Source: an uncultured Desulfobulbaceae bacterium (GTDB lineage Bacteria; Desulfobacterota; Desulfobulbia; Desulfobulbales; CALZHT01). Taken from it: a DNA stretch of 38,989 bases. How positions within the stretch are numbered: the stretch's first letter is position 1; each line of letters opens with the position of its first letter. The notes under the pieces are model-generated. The model searched no databases and was not told where the DNA came from. It was given only the letters and a program-made list of their open reading frames with translations. Where the stretch lies: NCBI GenBank assembly GCA_945787445.1, contig CALZHT010000017.1, positions 1 through 38,989 of the forward strand, read 5' to 3'. The translations under genes and the position numbers were made by a program. Positions 17,696 through 25,772 of the stretch are shown in pieces.

Positions 17696-18478
17696 ATGGA
17701 CCGTTTTCATGCTTTTGAATTTAATGATAGTGGTTGGTGTCCACCATTTTTGCGTGACGGTATTGTTGAAGCGCTCGGCAAATGCCTCCGATGGGGCAGA
17801 ATCTACGACCAGGCTGCCCCAATTTTCAGGGACTTTTGTTGCGCCGCAGGGAGCGACACGATCCTTGACCTTTGCAGTGGTTCCGGAGACAGCGTTGCTG
17901 CTCTGCTTGATGCCATGGCAAAGCAACATATCTCCTCCCCTAATTTTGTTTTATCAGATCTGTTCCCCAGACTGCATGCCTTGAAGGACATCGCGGCACA
18001 CTATCCCGGCAAAATCAAAGTGATAGACGAGCCGGTGAATGCGGCCGATGTTCCAGACAAGTACGACCGGCCAGCCCGCACTATAATTTCAGCGTTCCAT
18101 CACTTCCCGCCCGAGATTGCTACTGGAATTCTTTCCGACTGTGTACAGAAACGTCAGTCAATTTTTATCTTGGAGCCGTTTACAAGAAATATACGAGAGA
18201 TTATGCCTTTGCTTCTCCCTTATACCATTGCCTCACTGGCAAATCCCCTGTTAACCAAACAGGACCGTCTGCTGAAACTAATCTCCTCCTTTCCTGTGCC
18301 CTTCATGCCAATGCTTGCCTTATGGGACGGGATCATCAGTATTTTCCGAGTGTACACAAAAGATGACCTCATGAAAATGGTTGCGCCCTTTAAGAATATA
18401 TATCACTGGGAATACCACAAAATACCAATCCACCTGGGAGGCACGGTGACCGCCTTCTTTGGGGTACCAAAGAAATAA
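17696..18478 (+). CDS. class I SAM-dependent methyltransferase
   Basis: 260 residues. Motif I is ILDLCSGSGDSVAALL near residues 56-71, followed by an acidic loop (FVLSDLFPR) and a later TIISAFHHFPPE strand-helix; together these are consistent with a Rossmann-fold methyltransferase. The C-terminal half has two hydrophobic stretches (IMPLLLPYTIASLANPLL and FPVPFMPMLALWDGII) that suggest membrane association or a lipid-like substrate. The substrate cannot be assigned. No clear ribosome site precedes the ATG. Confidence 0.75.
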   Translation: MDRFHAFEFNDSGWCPPFLRDGIVEALGKCLRWGRIYDQAAPIFRDFCCAAGSDTILDLCSGSGDSVAALLDAMAKQHISSPNFVLSDLFPRLHALKDIAAHYPGKIKVIDEPVNAADVPDKYDRPARTIISAFHHFPPEIATGILSDCVQKRQSIFILEPFTRNIREIMPLLLPYTIASLANPLLTKQDRLLKLISSFPVPFMPMLALWDGIISIFRVYTKDDLMKMVAPFKNIYHWEYHKIPIHLGGTVTAFFGVPKK

Positions 18479-18633
18479 CAAGCCCTAGCCAATTCAATAA
18501 CTGAGGGTAAATTTGCCAGGCCTACCGCTCATTGTCATTTGTTTTGCCGGTATGGGTAAAAATCCTGCTCTTCTCCACAAAATCATTGTGGGGCGCCTAC
18601 CCTTATGCGACAATCAGTGATGGACGGTTGGCC

Positions 18634-19692
18634 ATGCCTCATGTAAATGCAGAATCTAAATCCAGAAATTTCAACCTGTACCGTGCTGGCGGGTTGGTTT
18701 TACTTTTTTTCCTTATCATCGGAATATTCCTAACCATGGGTGCTACTGATTATTTCATGAAAATGCCCGGGAAATCTTACGCTGGACCATTTCTTCCCTT
18801 AAGCAAAGAAGAAACCGTCGTCCGTAACAATCTCAGCAACCATATTTATACCCTTGCCGGCCATATAGGAGATCGGAACCTTTGGAAGCACAAGGAACTG
18901 GAAAAAGCCGCTGCGTATATCAAGGAAGACTTTGAAAAGGTGGGTTACAAAGCAACATTCGAGGAATTTATAGCACGCGATCATGCGGTAAAGAACATTG
19001 TAGCAGAGAAAAAAGGCCAATCACAGCCTGACGAGATCATCCTTATCGGCGCCCACTACGATTCAGTAAAAGGCTGCCCCGGCGCAAACGACAACGCTTC
19101 AGGAGTGGCGGCCCTGCTTGAGACAGCAAGACTCCTTCGTAACCAGGACCTGGCAAAGACCGTACGTTTTGTGGCCTTTGTCAATGAAGAGCCCCCCTTT
19201 TTTCTGTCCGATGCAATGGGAAGCCGGGTGCATGCTAAACGGGCCCGCAGAATGGGTGAAAAGATCATCGCCATGTTTTCCCTGGAAACCATCGGCTACT
19301 ACTCTGATAAATCCGGCAGCCAGAATTATCCGTTTCCCTTCAGTTTATTTTACCCTGACATGGGCAACTTTATCGCTTTTGTCGGCAATATTGGCTCCCG
19401 AAAACTTGTCCACCAAGCAATTGCATCATTTCGGCGACATGCACACTTCCCTTCTGAAGGGGTTGCTGCGCCCGGCTGGATGACCGGCATAGGATGGTCC
19501 GACCAATGGTCCTTCTGGCGCGAAGGTTTTAAGGCTGTAATGATTACCGACACTGCCCTGTTCCGTTACAGGTATTACCATACCTTGGCCGACACCCCGG
19601 ATAAGATTTCCTACGACCGGATGGCGAGGTTGGTCAGCGGCATTGCAAGCATGGCCGCAGATCTTGCTGGAGAAGTGCGCAAGCCCACATGA
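18634..19692 (+). CDS. M28-family zinc peptidase, membrane-anchored
   Basis: From ATG 18634 the protein has 352 residues; a TTG at 18532 would add 34 residues of doubtful value. One TM segment at about 18-37 (GLVLLFFLIIGIFLT) anchors it, with the catalytic domain outside the cytoplasm. The co-catalytic zinc set of M28 aminopeptidases is visible: His141 and Asp143 in GAHYDSV, Asp153 in GANDNASG, catalytic Glu185/Glu186 in FVNEEPP, the metal-side ETIGYY segment, and His316 in YYHTLADT. It probably trims peptides. It follows the methyltransferase by about 150 bp. Confidence 0.9.
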   Translation: MPHVNAESKSRNFNLYRAGGLVLLFFLIIGIFLTMGATDYFMKMPGKSYAGPFLPLSKEETVVRNNLSNHIYTLAGHIGDRNLWKHKELEKAAAYIKEDFEKVGYKATFEEFIARDHAVKNIVAEKKGQSQPDEIILIGAHYDSVKGCPGANDNASGVAALLETARLLRNQDLAKTVRFVAFVNEEPPFFLSDAMGSRVHAKRARRMGEKIIAMFSLETIGYYSDKSGSQNYPFPFSLFYPDMGNFIAFVGNIGSRKLVHQAIASFRRHAHFPSEGVAAPGWMTGIGWSDQWSFWREGFKAVMITDTALFRYRYYHTLADTPDKISYDRMARLVSGIASMAADLAGEVRKPT

Positions 19693-19739
19693 ACCAACCG
19701 TAAAAACATATGGATAATCCTTACAATTGGGCATAAGAC

Positions 19740-20192
19740 ATGGCGAAAATCGAACCGCAATATCTTTTTGTTTATGGCACCCTGCTCAGGGAGTTGGCAA
19801 GCCCTATGCACTCTCTCCTTACAAGTTTTGCAGAGTATGTAGGCGAAACTGAGATTCAAGGGCAACTCTATGAAGTAGATCAATATCCAGGCTTGATCCT
19901 ATCAAAAAATAGCGAGGACAAGGTCCAAGTAGAAGTATACAGATTAAAAAATCCGGATACGGTAATACAACGGCTTGATGACTATGAAGGATGCAGTCCG
20001 CTGTTCCCTGAGCCCCATGAATTCAGAAGGATAAAAACCAAGGTACTCCTGAAAAAGAATCAGACTGTTTCAGGATGGGTTTACATTTTCAACCTTTCAA
20101 TCCAGGGGCTTGTCCGTATAGAGTCAGGAAATTATGCAGAGTTTGTCAGACAGGAATTGGAAAACAATCTGCACACAAAACAGGATGTCTAG
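19740..20192 (+). CDS. gamma-glutamylcyclotransferase-like (AIG2/GGCT fold) protein
   Basis: 150 residues. The fold signature YGTLL is at residues 12-16, and the expected acidic catalytic residue is Glu83 in LDDYEGC; GWVYIFN matches a late strand. Family members release 5-oxoproline from gamma-glutamyl compounds, but many bacterial paralogues are uncharacterised. The gene begins 48 bp after the M28 peptidase stop on the same strand. Confidence 0.85.
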   Translation: MAKIEPQYLFVYGTLLRELASPMHSLLTSFAEYVGETEIQGQLYEVDQYPGLILSKNSEDKVQVEVYRLKNPDTVIQRLDDYEGCSPLFPEPHEFRRIKTKVLLKKNQTVSGWVYIFNLSIQGLVRIESGNYAEFVRQELENNLHTKQDV

Positions 20193-20211
20193 ATAATGAA
20201 ACATCAGGAGG

Positions 20212-20349
20212 GTGAAACTACCATTTTGCAGGACAAAGGAAATCTTTACCCTCGGGAAGCCTGCTGTCGACCACTACCAAAGCCGCCCGGCGGCTGCCAA
20301 AGGCTTGATTAAAGAACAGGGCATAAACGAATACTGTTACCCCATCTAA
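20212..20349 (+). CDS. possible 45-residue ORF between the GGCT-like and MarC genes
   Basis: A GTG-started frame (GTG 20212) ends at 20349, 7 bases before the MarC start. It contains GKPAVDHYQSRPAAAKGLI and ends NEYCYPI, which looks protein-like. An AGGAGG is present but lies too close to the GTG; a second frame from ATG 20196 is open for 38 codons over the same DNA. It may be a small gene or the tail of a decayed one. I recognise no family. Confidence 0.3.
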   Translation: MKLPFCRTKEIFTLGKPAVDHYQSRPAAAKGLIKEQGINEYCYPI

Positions 20350-20356
20350 GACTGAC

Positions 20357-20974
20357 ATGGAACACATTCATTCATTTCTAACTATCCTCATACCCTTGCT
20401 CATTATCATTGACCCGTTGGGAAACCTGACCCTTTTTCTGCTCTTTACCAAACAAAACACTCCAGCCGAACAGGAAAAGATAGCTATCATTTCCTGTATT
20501 GCCGCCTGCGGCATCCTTGTTTTTTTTGCTCTGACCGGAGATTTTATTTTACAATTCTTTGCCATAAGCCTTCCCGCCTTTCAAATTACCGGAGGATTTA
20601 TCTTTTTCATTTACGCCTTGCAATTGCTTCACCTGATTCCAAGCGGCATCAAAACCAGTGAAGAAGAGAAACAGGAAGGCGTAGCCAAGGAAAATGTCGC
20701 ATTGGTTCCTCTGGCCACCCCAATGCTGGCCGGTCCGGGTGCCATCACTGCTGTGCTTGTCCAGCAGCAAAGTGGTAAACCACTGAATATCCCTTTATTG
20801 CTCAGCGCAATTGTGCTAGCCTGTCTCATCGTTTATTGTGCTTTTCATTTCGGCAAGCAGTTGAAAAAATTTCTCGGCGTGGGCGGCATCAGAGTCCTTA
20901 CCCGCCTTTTGGGACTCCTGCTTGCCGTCATTGCGGTGCAGTTCATGGTGAGTGGATTTCAGCAGATCTGCTGA
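20357..20974 (+). CDS. MarC-family integral membrane protein
   Basis: 205 residues, almost entirely helical membrane segments (about six). Family hallmarks are DPLGNLTLFL near the N-terminus and PLATPMLAGPGAITAVLV in the middle. MarC proteins (UPF0056) are inner-membrane proteins of unclear transport role; the name reflects gene position beside E. coli marRAB, not proven drug resistance. It heads a short co-directional run with the GatB/YqeY and TrmJ genes. Confidence 0.9.
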   Translation: MEHIHSFLTILIPLLIIIDPLGNLTLFLLFTKQNTPAEQEKIAIISCIAACGILVFFALTGDFILQFFAISLPAFQITGGFIFFIYALQLLHLIPSGIKTSEEEKQEGVAKENVALVPLATPMLAGPGAITAVLVQQQSGKPLNIPLLLSAIVLACLIVYCAFHFGKQLKKFLGVGGIRVLTRLLGLLLAVIAVQFMVSGFQQIC

Positions 20975-21036
20975 AATCCGCGGGCATAAAAGTCCGATGA
21001 GGAAAAGAATTTCACAAAGTACCAGGGGAAAAAAAG

Positions 21037-21534
21037 ATGAGTGATATCAAAAAGGAAGGATATGGTTGGGATGATGCAATGGCCGTTTCGCTGCACGATA
21101 AACTCAAGACAGACCTGAAGCAGGCAATGCTCACAAAGAACAGTGACGCCAAAAATGCCATTCGGCAAACCATGAGTGAATATCCTAAACTCACCGTGCC
21201 CCTTACCCTTGAAAGCGGCAAGAAAACCTCCCGACCAAAAAGCCCGGAAGAAATCACCAACGACGATATCCTCCAGGTTATCAGAGGGCTGCTCAAATCG
21301 GAAAAGACTGTATTGGAACTGAAAAAGGAAGCATCTTCACCTTTCCTTGAAATCCTTACAACCTATCTGCCCAAAATGGCCTCACGTGATGAGATTACGG
21401 AATGGATTCAGATGAATATAGACTTCTCAGTATTTAAAAGCCCCATGCAGGCCATGAAACCGATTATGCAGCATTTCGGCAAAAAAGCAGACGGCAATTT
21501 AGTCAAGGAAATCCTGCAAGGAATGGCTGGTTGA
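21037..21534 (+). CDS. GatB/YqeY domain protein
   Basis: 165 residues, the size of stand-alone YqeY proteins. The N-terminus LHDKLKTDLKQAMLTKNSDA, the EITNDDILQVIRG segment and the C-terminal MKPIMQHFGKKADGNLVKEI match the family, which shares the tail domain of the GatB subunit of the tRNA-dependent amidotransferase and is thought to bind tRNA. Its middle insertion (residues about 55-70, PLTLESGKKTSRPKS) is somewhat longer than in short YqeY proteins. Its stop lies 15 bp before the start of a tRNA methyltransferase gene. Confidence 0.88.
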   Translation: MSDIKKEGYGWDDAMAVSLHDKLKTDLKQAMLTKNSDAKNAIRQTMSEYPKLTVPLTLESGKKTSRPKSPEEITNDDILQVIRGLLKSEKTVLELKKEASSPFLEILTTYLPKMASRDEITEWIQMNIDFSVFKSPMQAMKPIMQHFGKKADGNLVKEILQGMAG

Positions 21535-21549
21535 ATTTCTTTAGGTATT

Positions 21550-22293
21550 ATGAGTTTTGCAAATATAAGCATCGTTCTCGTGGAGCCCCAAGGGCCCCGC
21601 AACATCGGCTCAATCTGCCGGGCCATGAAGAACTTCGGTTTTACCGACCTGCGGTTGGTGAATCCAAGCACCGATCATTTGGGCAAGGAAGCACGTGACA
21701 TGGCGGTCAAGGCCAACGAGCTTCTTGACAACGCCACAATATTCAAGGACTTGGCCACTGCCGTGGCAGACTGTCCTGTGGCCCTGGGCACAACCCGCCG
21801 GTATGGAAGATACCGCGTTGATTTCCTCTTCCCCCAAGAAGCGGCAACTCTTATCAACAGATCCTTAGGTGAAACAAAAACGGCCTTGGTCTTCGGCCGA
21901 GAAAAACACGGCCTGCGAACCGAAGAGCTTGAATTGTGCCAACGTTACATCACAATACCTACAAACGAAGAGCATCCATCCATGAATCTGGCCCAAGCAG
22001 TTTGCCTTATGATTTACGAAGTTGCGAAACAGCATCCGGACAAACAAGAGATGCCACCGGGCCGAGAAGATTTGGCTTCCGGCAAAGACCTTGAAATTAT
22101 GTACCTCCACATGCGACAGAGCCTTCTGGACATTGGCTATCTCAATCCACAGAACCCGGATCACATCCTGCGCACTTTCCGCCGCATCTTCGGCCGTGCC
22201 CAACTCGACCATCGGGAGGTTAATATTCTGCAGGGCCTATGGAGCAAGATTGACTGGCTGAATTCAGAGCTTGGTAAAAATAGACAGGAGTAA
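21550..22293 (+). CDS. trmJ: TrmJ-type tRNA 2'-O-methyltransferase (SPOUT)
   Basis: 247 residues. The SPOUT fold signatures are EPQGPRNIGSICRAMKNFGF near the N-terminus, VFGREKHGL in the middle and SMNLAQAVCLMIYE forming the SAM-binding knot. TrmJ methylates the ribose of nucleotide 32 in several tRNAs. A C-terminal extension of about 80 residues (from about 165), present in TrmJ, is retained. It is co-directional with and close to the GatB/YqeY gene, another tRNA-linked protein. Confidence 0.9.
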   Translation: MSFANISIVLVEPQGPRNIGSICRAMKNFGFTDLRLVNPSTDHLGKEARDMAVKANELLDNATIFKDLATAVADCPVALGTTRRYGRYRVDFLFPQEAATLINRSLGETKTALVFGREKHGLRTEELELCQRYITIPTNEEHPSMNLAQAVCLMIYEVAKQHPDKQEMPPGREDLASGKDLEIMYLHMRQSLLDIGYLNPQNPDHILRTFRRIFGRAQLDHREVNILQGLWSKIDWLNSELGKNRQE

Positions 22294-22343
22294 AAATAAT
22301 CCAATGCATGACTATGTCCTTATAGGAGCATAACAACATTCTC

Positions 22344-22373
22344 TTGACTTTGAAAAAAAGAAAAGGGTACATT
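22344..22373 (+). promoter_or_regulatory. candidate sigma-70 promoter
   Basis: TTGACT at 22344-22349, an 18-bp A-rich spacer and TACATT at 22368-22373 lie about 60 bp upstream of the small membrane protein gene at 22433. Confidence 0.45.
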
Positions 22374-22432
22374 GCCCTCTAACTGTTTGTTCTCACTTAA
22401 TCAAAAGATAGAATGGGAAAGGAGGAAAATAC

Positions 22433-22741
22433 ATGAATATCGCTATTGCCATAGTTATTGTCGTATCAACAATAATCCTGGGCAACCCTCAGATAGCATC
22501 GTATCTCGTGGCAAGCTTTATAGCCGGAGTTCTTTTCGTCATATTACATGATAGACTTATAAAACCGGTAAAAGATGCACCAATAGGAATTGCCTATCTC
22601 TTATTCGTCTTAGGAGTTTTAATCGCAATCATGTTTCCAAAGATATCTTCCGGCGCCATACAGATATCTGCTCTATTTCTTGCCGGCACCCTCTTTTATA
22701 CTTCCTTTAGAGAGATTAACAGTAAGGCCCGCGTAGCCTAG
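22433..22741 (+). CDS. small integral membrane protein of unknown function
   Basis: 102 residues with three to four hydrophobic segments: about 3-15, 20-40 (ASYLVASFIAGVLFVIL), 52-70 (IGIAYLLFVLGVLIAIM) and 76-90. A short charged loop (HDRLIKPVKDA) lies between. A very strong ribosome site (AAAGGAGG, 8 bases before the ATG) and its own candidate promoter support expression. I do not recognise the family. Confidence 0.75.
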   Translation: MNIAIAIVIVVSTIILGNPQIASYLVASFIAGVLFVILHDRLIKPVKDAPIGIAYLLFVLGVLIAIMFPKISSGAIQISALFLAGTLFYTSFREINSKARVA

Positions 22742-23062
22742 CCCGGATTATTCATGACTCTGGACTAATATTTTTTTTATTTTGTTAATATTTAGGCGAA
22801 ATCGAATATTTTCTCCGTGCTTTGCAATACGCAGAGTGCTATTTTGTTTGTTCCATAACTGCAATTGAAAAGAGTCACCCTGCGGGGGTGGCGATTTGAC
22901 CGAATCTGCTTCGTCATAGGGCGTTTCGCGTAGCCAACTACAGCGAATCACCCTCTTCCTCGCATCTTCAGCCAACTCACCACCTGAATAATCCAGGCGA
23001 GAATTGAAAAAACTTCCTAATTCCGGTTAGTTCCGATCCTGGAAGTCCTTGCTTGGTCCTGC

Positions 23063-23105
23063 AAAAAAAAAGCAACCGCCTCAAGAAGCGGCTGTTGCTT
23101 TTTTT
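23063..23105. terminator. bidirectional Rho-independent terminator
   Basis: The stem AGCAACCGC pairs with GCGGCTGTTGCT (one bulged C) around a CTCAAGAA loop. It is flanked by an A-run on the left and a T-run on the right, so it can stop transcription from both the plus-strand small membrane gene and the minus-strand reductase gene. Confidence 0.9.
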
Positions 23106-23152
23106 GCCTATCAGTAATTATGACTTATTTACTCATCCTTGATGTACTCGCC

Positions 23153-23279
23153 ATGGCTAAGCATAAAAGTTTGATATACAAGGCGTAGTGGAGTCGAGGA
23201 AGCGGAAGCATACATATGGTATGTTGAGCATTCCGAGAACCCGCTACAACGCAGTAGATCGAACTTTTTGCGACGCCAT
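23153..23279. repeat. 127-bp imperfect palindromic element (MITE/REP-like)
   Basis: The left arm runs ATGGCTAAGCATAAAAGTTT then GATATACAAGGCGTAGTGG. It pairs with the right arm, which ends in ACTTTTTGCGACGCCAT, around a TACATATGGTATG centre. The 17-base right terminus recurs inverted at 32419-32435. It lies between the terminator at 23063 and the end of the reductase gene. The rest of 22742-23062 shows no gene. Confidence 0.8.
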
Positions 23280-23288
23280 GACCGGAAT

Positions 23289-24932
23289 TTATTTTTTAGA
23301 GCCCTGCGTTTCTTTCATCCAGTAAGGGTTTACCATATCTTCAAAAATAGAAAGAGCTGCCTCGGCGCCTTGGCCGGCAGCAGTGACAATCTGCTTATAT
23401 CCGCCTTCCACATCGCCGGCAGAGTAAATGCCGCGAACAGATGTTCGGTGGCGTTCATCCCGCCAGACAAAACCGTCCGGGGTTATATCCGCACCGATCT
23501 TCCTGGCAATATCCACCGTAGGTTCATAGCCAATGGCGACAAAAACCCCGTTAGCCGAGATCGTTGATACCGTGTCTGTGTTGTTGTTTCTTATCTCAAC
23601 CTCTTCCACCATACCATTACCGCGGATTTCAACTACTTCGGTATTAAAAATCGCCGGAATGTTTGCCGCATTGACTTTCTGGATCAAATTTTCCTGGGCC
23701 CTGAAGGAATCCCTGCGATGGACCAGGGTAACATCAACACCGATATTCTGCAGATGCAAAGCCTCAGTCAGAGCACTGTTCCCTCCTCCCACCATTAGAA
23801 CCTTCTTGCCTTGGAAAAGTGGGCCGTCACAGGTGCTGCAATAACTGACGCCCCGGCCGCCATATCTCTCTTCACCAGGAACACTGAGACGGCGGTATTT
23901 GGCTCCGGTGGCAATAAGTACCGCTCTAGCCTTGAACCTTCGCCGGCTGGTCAACACCACAATCTCTTTGCCTGGTTGTATGTCCATTACCTCTTCGCTC
24001 GGAAAGATTGTGACATATTCCAGGGCATGGGTTACCATAATGTCCACCAGTGTTTTCCCCGGCACTCTAGCCAAACCAGGATAGTTTTCCACCATCGGCG
24101 TAGTAGCCACCTGCCCTCCCAGGGCGCCTTTTTCAATCACTACGGTGTTCAATCCACTTCTGGAGGAATAGATTCCTGCCGTGAGCCCCGCCGGGCCGCC
24201 GCCAATGATGACAAGATCAGCTTTCACCTCCTCGGTATCGCTGTCTGGAATAAAAAAGGTCTGTTCTTCAAGTTTCTCTAATGAGGCCATGAACAGTTCC
24301 TCAGGCTGGGCTCCCCTGGCAATCAACTTTTCATTGGCAAAGGCCACCGGAACGCTATGGGCCGAGTACTTTTCAGCCATGAACATATTGGCTTGAATAT
24401 CAATTATCTCGAGAGAGATCTTCTGGGGAGAATAGGCTGCTGCCATAAGCGCGTTAACTGCCTGCTGCGGACAATAGGGGCAGGTCGGGCTGACAAATAA
24501 TTTAATGTTCCGGGGTGAATCAATTTTATCGAGTACTTTCCGGGAGGGATCACTCAAGCGAAGCTTTTTGGTGCCCAGCATGAGCAGCGCTTCGACAAAG
24601 GTTCTGCCTTCTTCGCCGACCGGAGCACCCAGCCAGCGGATATTATACTCTTCAGGACCAAACAATAGAGTGGGAGCAAAGGTTACATTGTATTTTTTAG
24701 CCAGTTCATGATCCAGGCCAAACTCTTTTAAGCTAACAAGAGGAGCAACATTGCGCACTTCCCGAATGACCATCCTCGCTGCCTGAACAAAAACATTATC
24801 TACCTTGGAATCGCTAAAAAGAATAAGAGACACAGGATATTCCATTGCGCTGAATATTTTGGCAAGCTGCTCTTTCTCCTGGCTACTAACGATATCCTGT
24901 TCGGGTATGCCTGGATTCTCAGTGTCTCGCAT
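23289..24932 (-). CDS. AhpF-like FAD-dependent thioredoxin/peroxiredoxin reductase with N-terminal double thioredoxin fold
   Basis: 547 residues from the ATG at 24932, chosen because AAGGAG lies 8 bases upstream; an ATG at 24956 is in frame. Residues about 20-225 form two thioredoxin-like folds. The first lacks a CxxC, the second has CPYC (Cys151/Cys154). Residues about 238-540 are a thioredoxin-reductase core with FAD-binding GGGPAG (244-249), redox pair CSTC (Cys365/Cys368), and NAD(P)-site GGGNS (382-386) with HRRDSFRA. The layout matches AhpF and related NTD-fused reductases, which deliver electrons from NAD(P)H to AhpC or thioredoxin-type partners. No ahpC is adjacent, so the partner is unknown. 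Confidence 0.92.
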   Translation of the reverse strand: MRDTENPGIPEQDIVSSQEKEQLAKIFSAMEYPVSLILFSDSKVDNVFVQAARMVIREVRNVAPLVSLKEFGLDHELAKKYNVTFAPTLLFGPEEYNIRWLGAPVGEEGRTFVEALLMLGTKKLRLSDPSRKVLDKIDSPRNIKLFVSPTCPYCPQQAVNALMAAAYSPQKISLEIIDIQANMFMAEKYSAHSVPVAFANEKLIARGAQPEELFMASLEKLEEQTFFIPDSDTEEVKADLVIIGGGPAGLTAGIYSSRSGLNTVVIEKGALGGQVATTPMVENYPGLARVPGKTLVDIMVTHALEYVTIFPSEEVMDIQPGKEIVVLTSRRRFKARAVLIATGAKYRRLSVPGEERYGGRGVSYCSTCDGPLFQGKKVLMVGGGNSALTEALHLQNIGVDVTLVHRRDSFRAQENLIQKVNAANIPAIFNTEVVEIRGNGMVEEVEIRNNNTDTVSTISANGVFVAIGYEPTVDIARKIGADITPDGFVWRDERHRTSVRGIYSAGDVEGGYKQIVTAAGQGAEAALSIFEDMVNPYWMKETQGSKK

Positions 24933-25356
24933 TTTCACACTCCTTGTCGGTACCATACCATTTCATTAGCAATGAAACCAAGCGATCATGGTTTCTCACC
25001 ATCGATGTATAGTCACTATAATAGAAGTAAACATTACAGACCGGTCAAATCAAGGCCCTTCTGCGAAAAATGGAATCTGAGAAAGGGTTTTTAGGCTTCA
25101 CTCATGCGGCTTTAATTCAAATTTCTTCTGTATTGGAGAGAAGCCCAACCATCCCTGAACCTAAAAACCTTGGCATGTGAGGATCGGTTCTGCCAGAAAT
25201 GCTTGCATCTAATTGGATTGAGACAAATAATTTTTTGAAACGCTCAATTTAGGTGGAAATATCTAATGACATTTTGTATCAATTGCAAGGGACCTATCCA
25301 TCCCCGGAATATATTGTAATCGATTAAACCTATTTTTATTCAGGAGAAAACCAAGA
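24933..25356. other. 424-bp divergent intergenic region
   Basis: Leader DNA for the reductase (minus) and the hypothetical gene at 25357 (plus). No terminator or riboswitch fold is evident by eye. It holds the micro-ORF at 25266 and nothing else I can support. Confidence 0.5.
25266..25319 (+). CDS. possible 17-residue micro-ORF with a CxxC
   Basis: ATG at 25266 preceded by AGGTGG 10 bases upstream; the product is MTFCINCKGPIHPRNIL. The Cys-x2-Cys suggests half of a zinc ribbon or a leader peptide. Too short to judge. Confidence 0.2.
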   Translation: MTFCINCKGPIHPRNIL

Positions 25357-25692
25357 ATGGCAATAGAAACTTTGCTTTCAAAGGCTGAGAAAATTGAATT
25401 GGAGGAATATAAGAGGCCTAAACCTAAAAACCTGCGCGAAACCCATGTTCCATTTTCCGGATCACCTTTGAAACATCCTTACGATATCGAAAAGATCGTA
25501 CTGTTAACAGACCCCTACAGCAGTATCACTACCTATTTGGAATTCAGGATTAATGATATTTCCTTTGTTGAAAAACTGACAAATATTGTCAACATTGAGG
25601 GCGAAGTTGTGACCATGGCCAGGGTCTGGGTGAAAAAAAAGAGTATTGGAATAAGCTGTACGCCCTTTTTGGTTGACGAAATCAAAAGATAA
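25357..25692 (+). CDS. conserved-looking hypothetical protein, 111 residues
   Basis: A soluble protein with no signal or membrane segment. The N-terminal third is charged and Lys-rich (KAEKIELEEYKRPKPKN), then VPFSGSPLKHPYDIEKIVLL and a beta-rich C-terminal half ending in VKKKSIGISCTPFLVDE. An AGGAGAA ribosome site precedes the ATG. I have a weak memory that similar short proteins in sulfate reducers carry an automatic 'inorganic pyrophosphatase' label, but no pyrophosphatase motif is visible. I make no functional claim. It is followed 80 bp later by the TPR lipoprotein gene. Confidence 0.75.
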   Translation: MAIETLLSKAEKIELEEYKRPKPKNLRETHVPFSGSPLKHPYDIEKIVLLTDPYSSITTYLEFRINDISFVEKLTNIVNIEGEVVTMARVWVKKKSIGISCTPFLVDEIKR

Positions 25693-25772
25693 GACGCCGC
25701 CCATTGTTAATGCTTTTTAGGCAAAATACGGTCAATATTAAGGGCACCGAAAAACCATTCAGTAAAATTATT

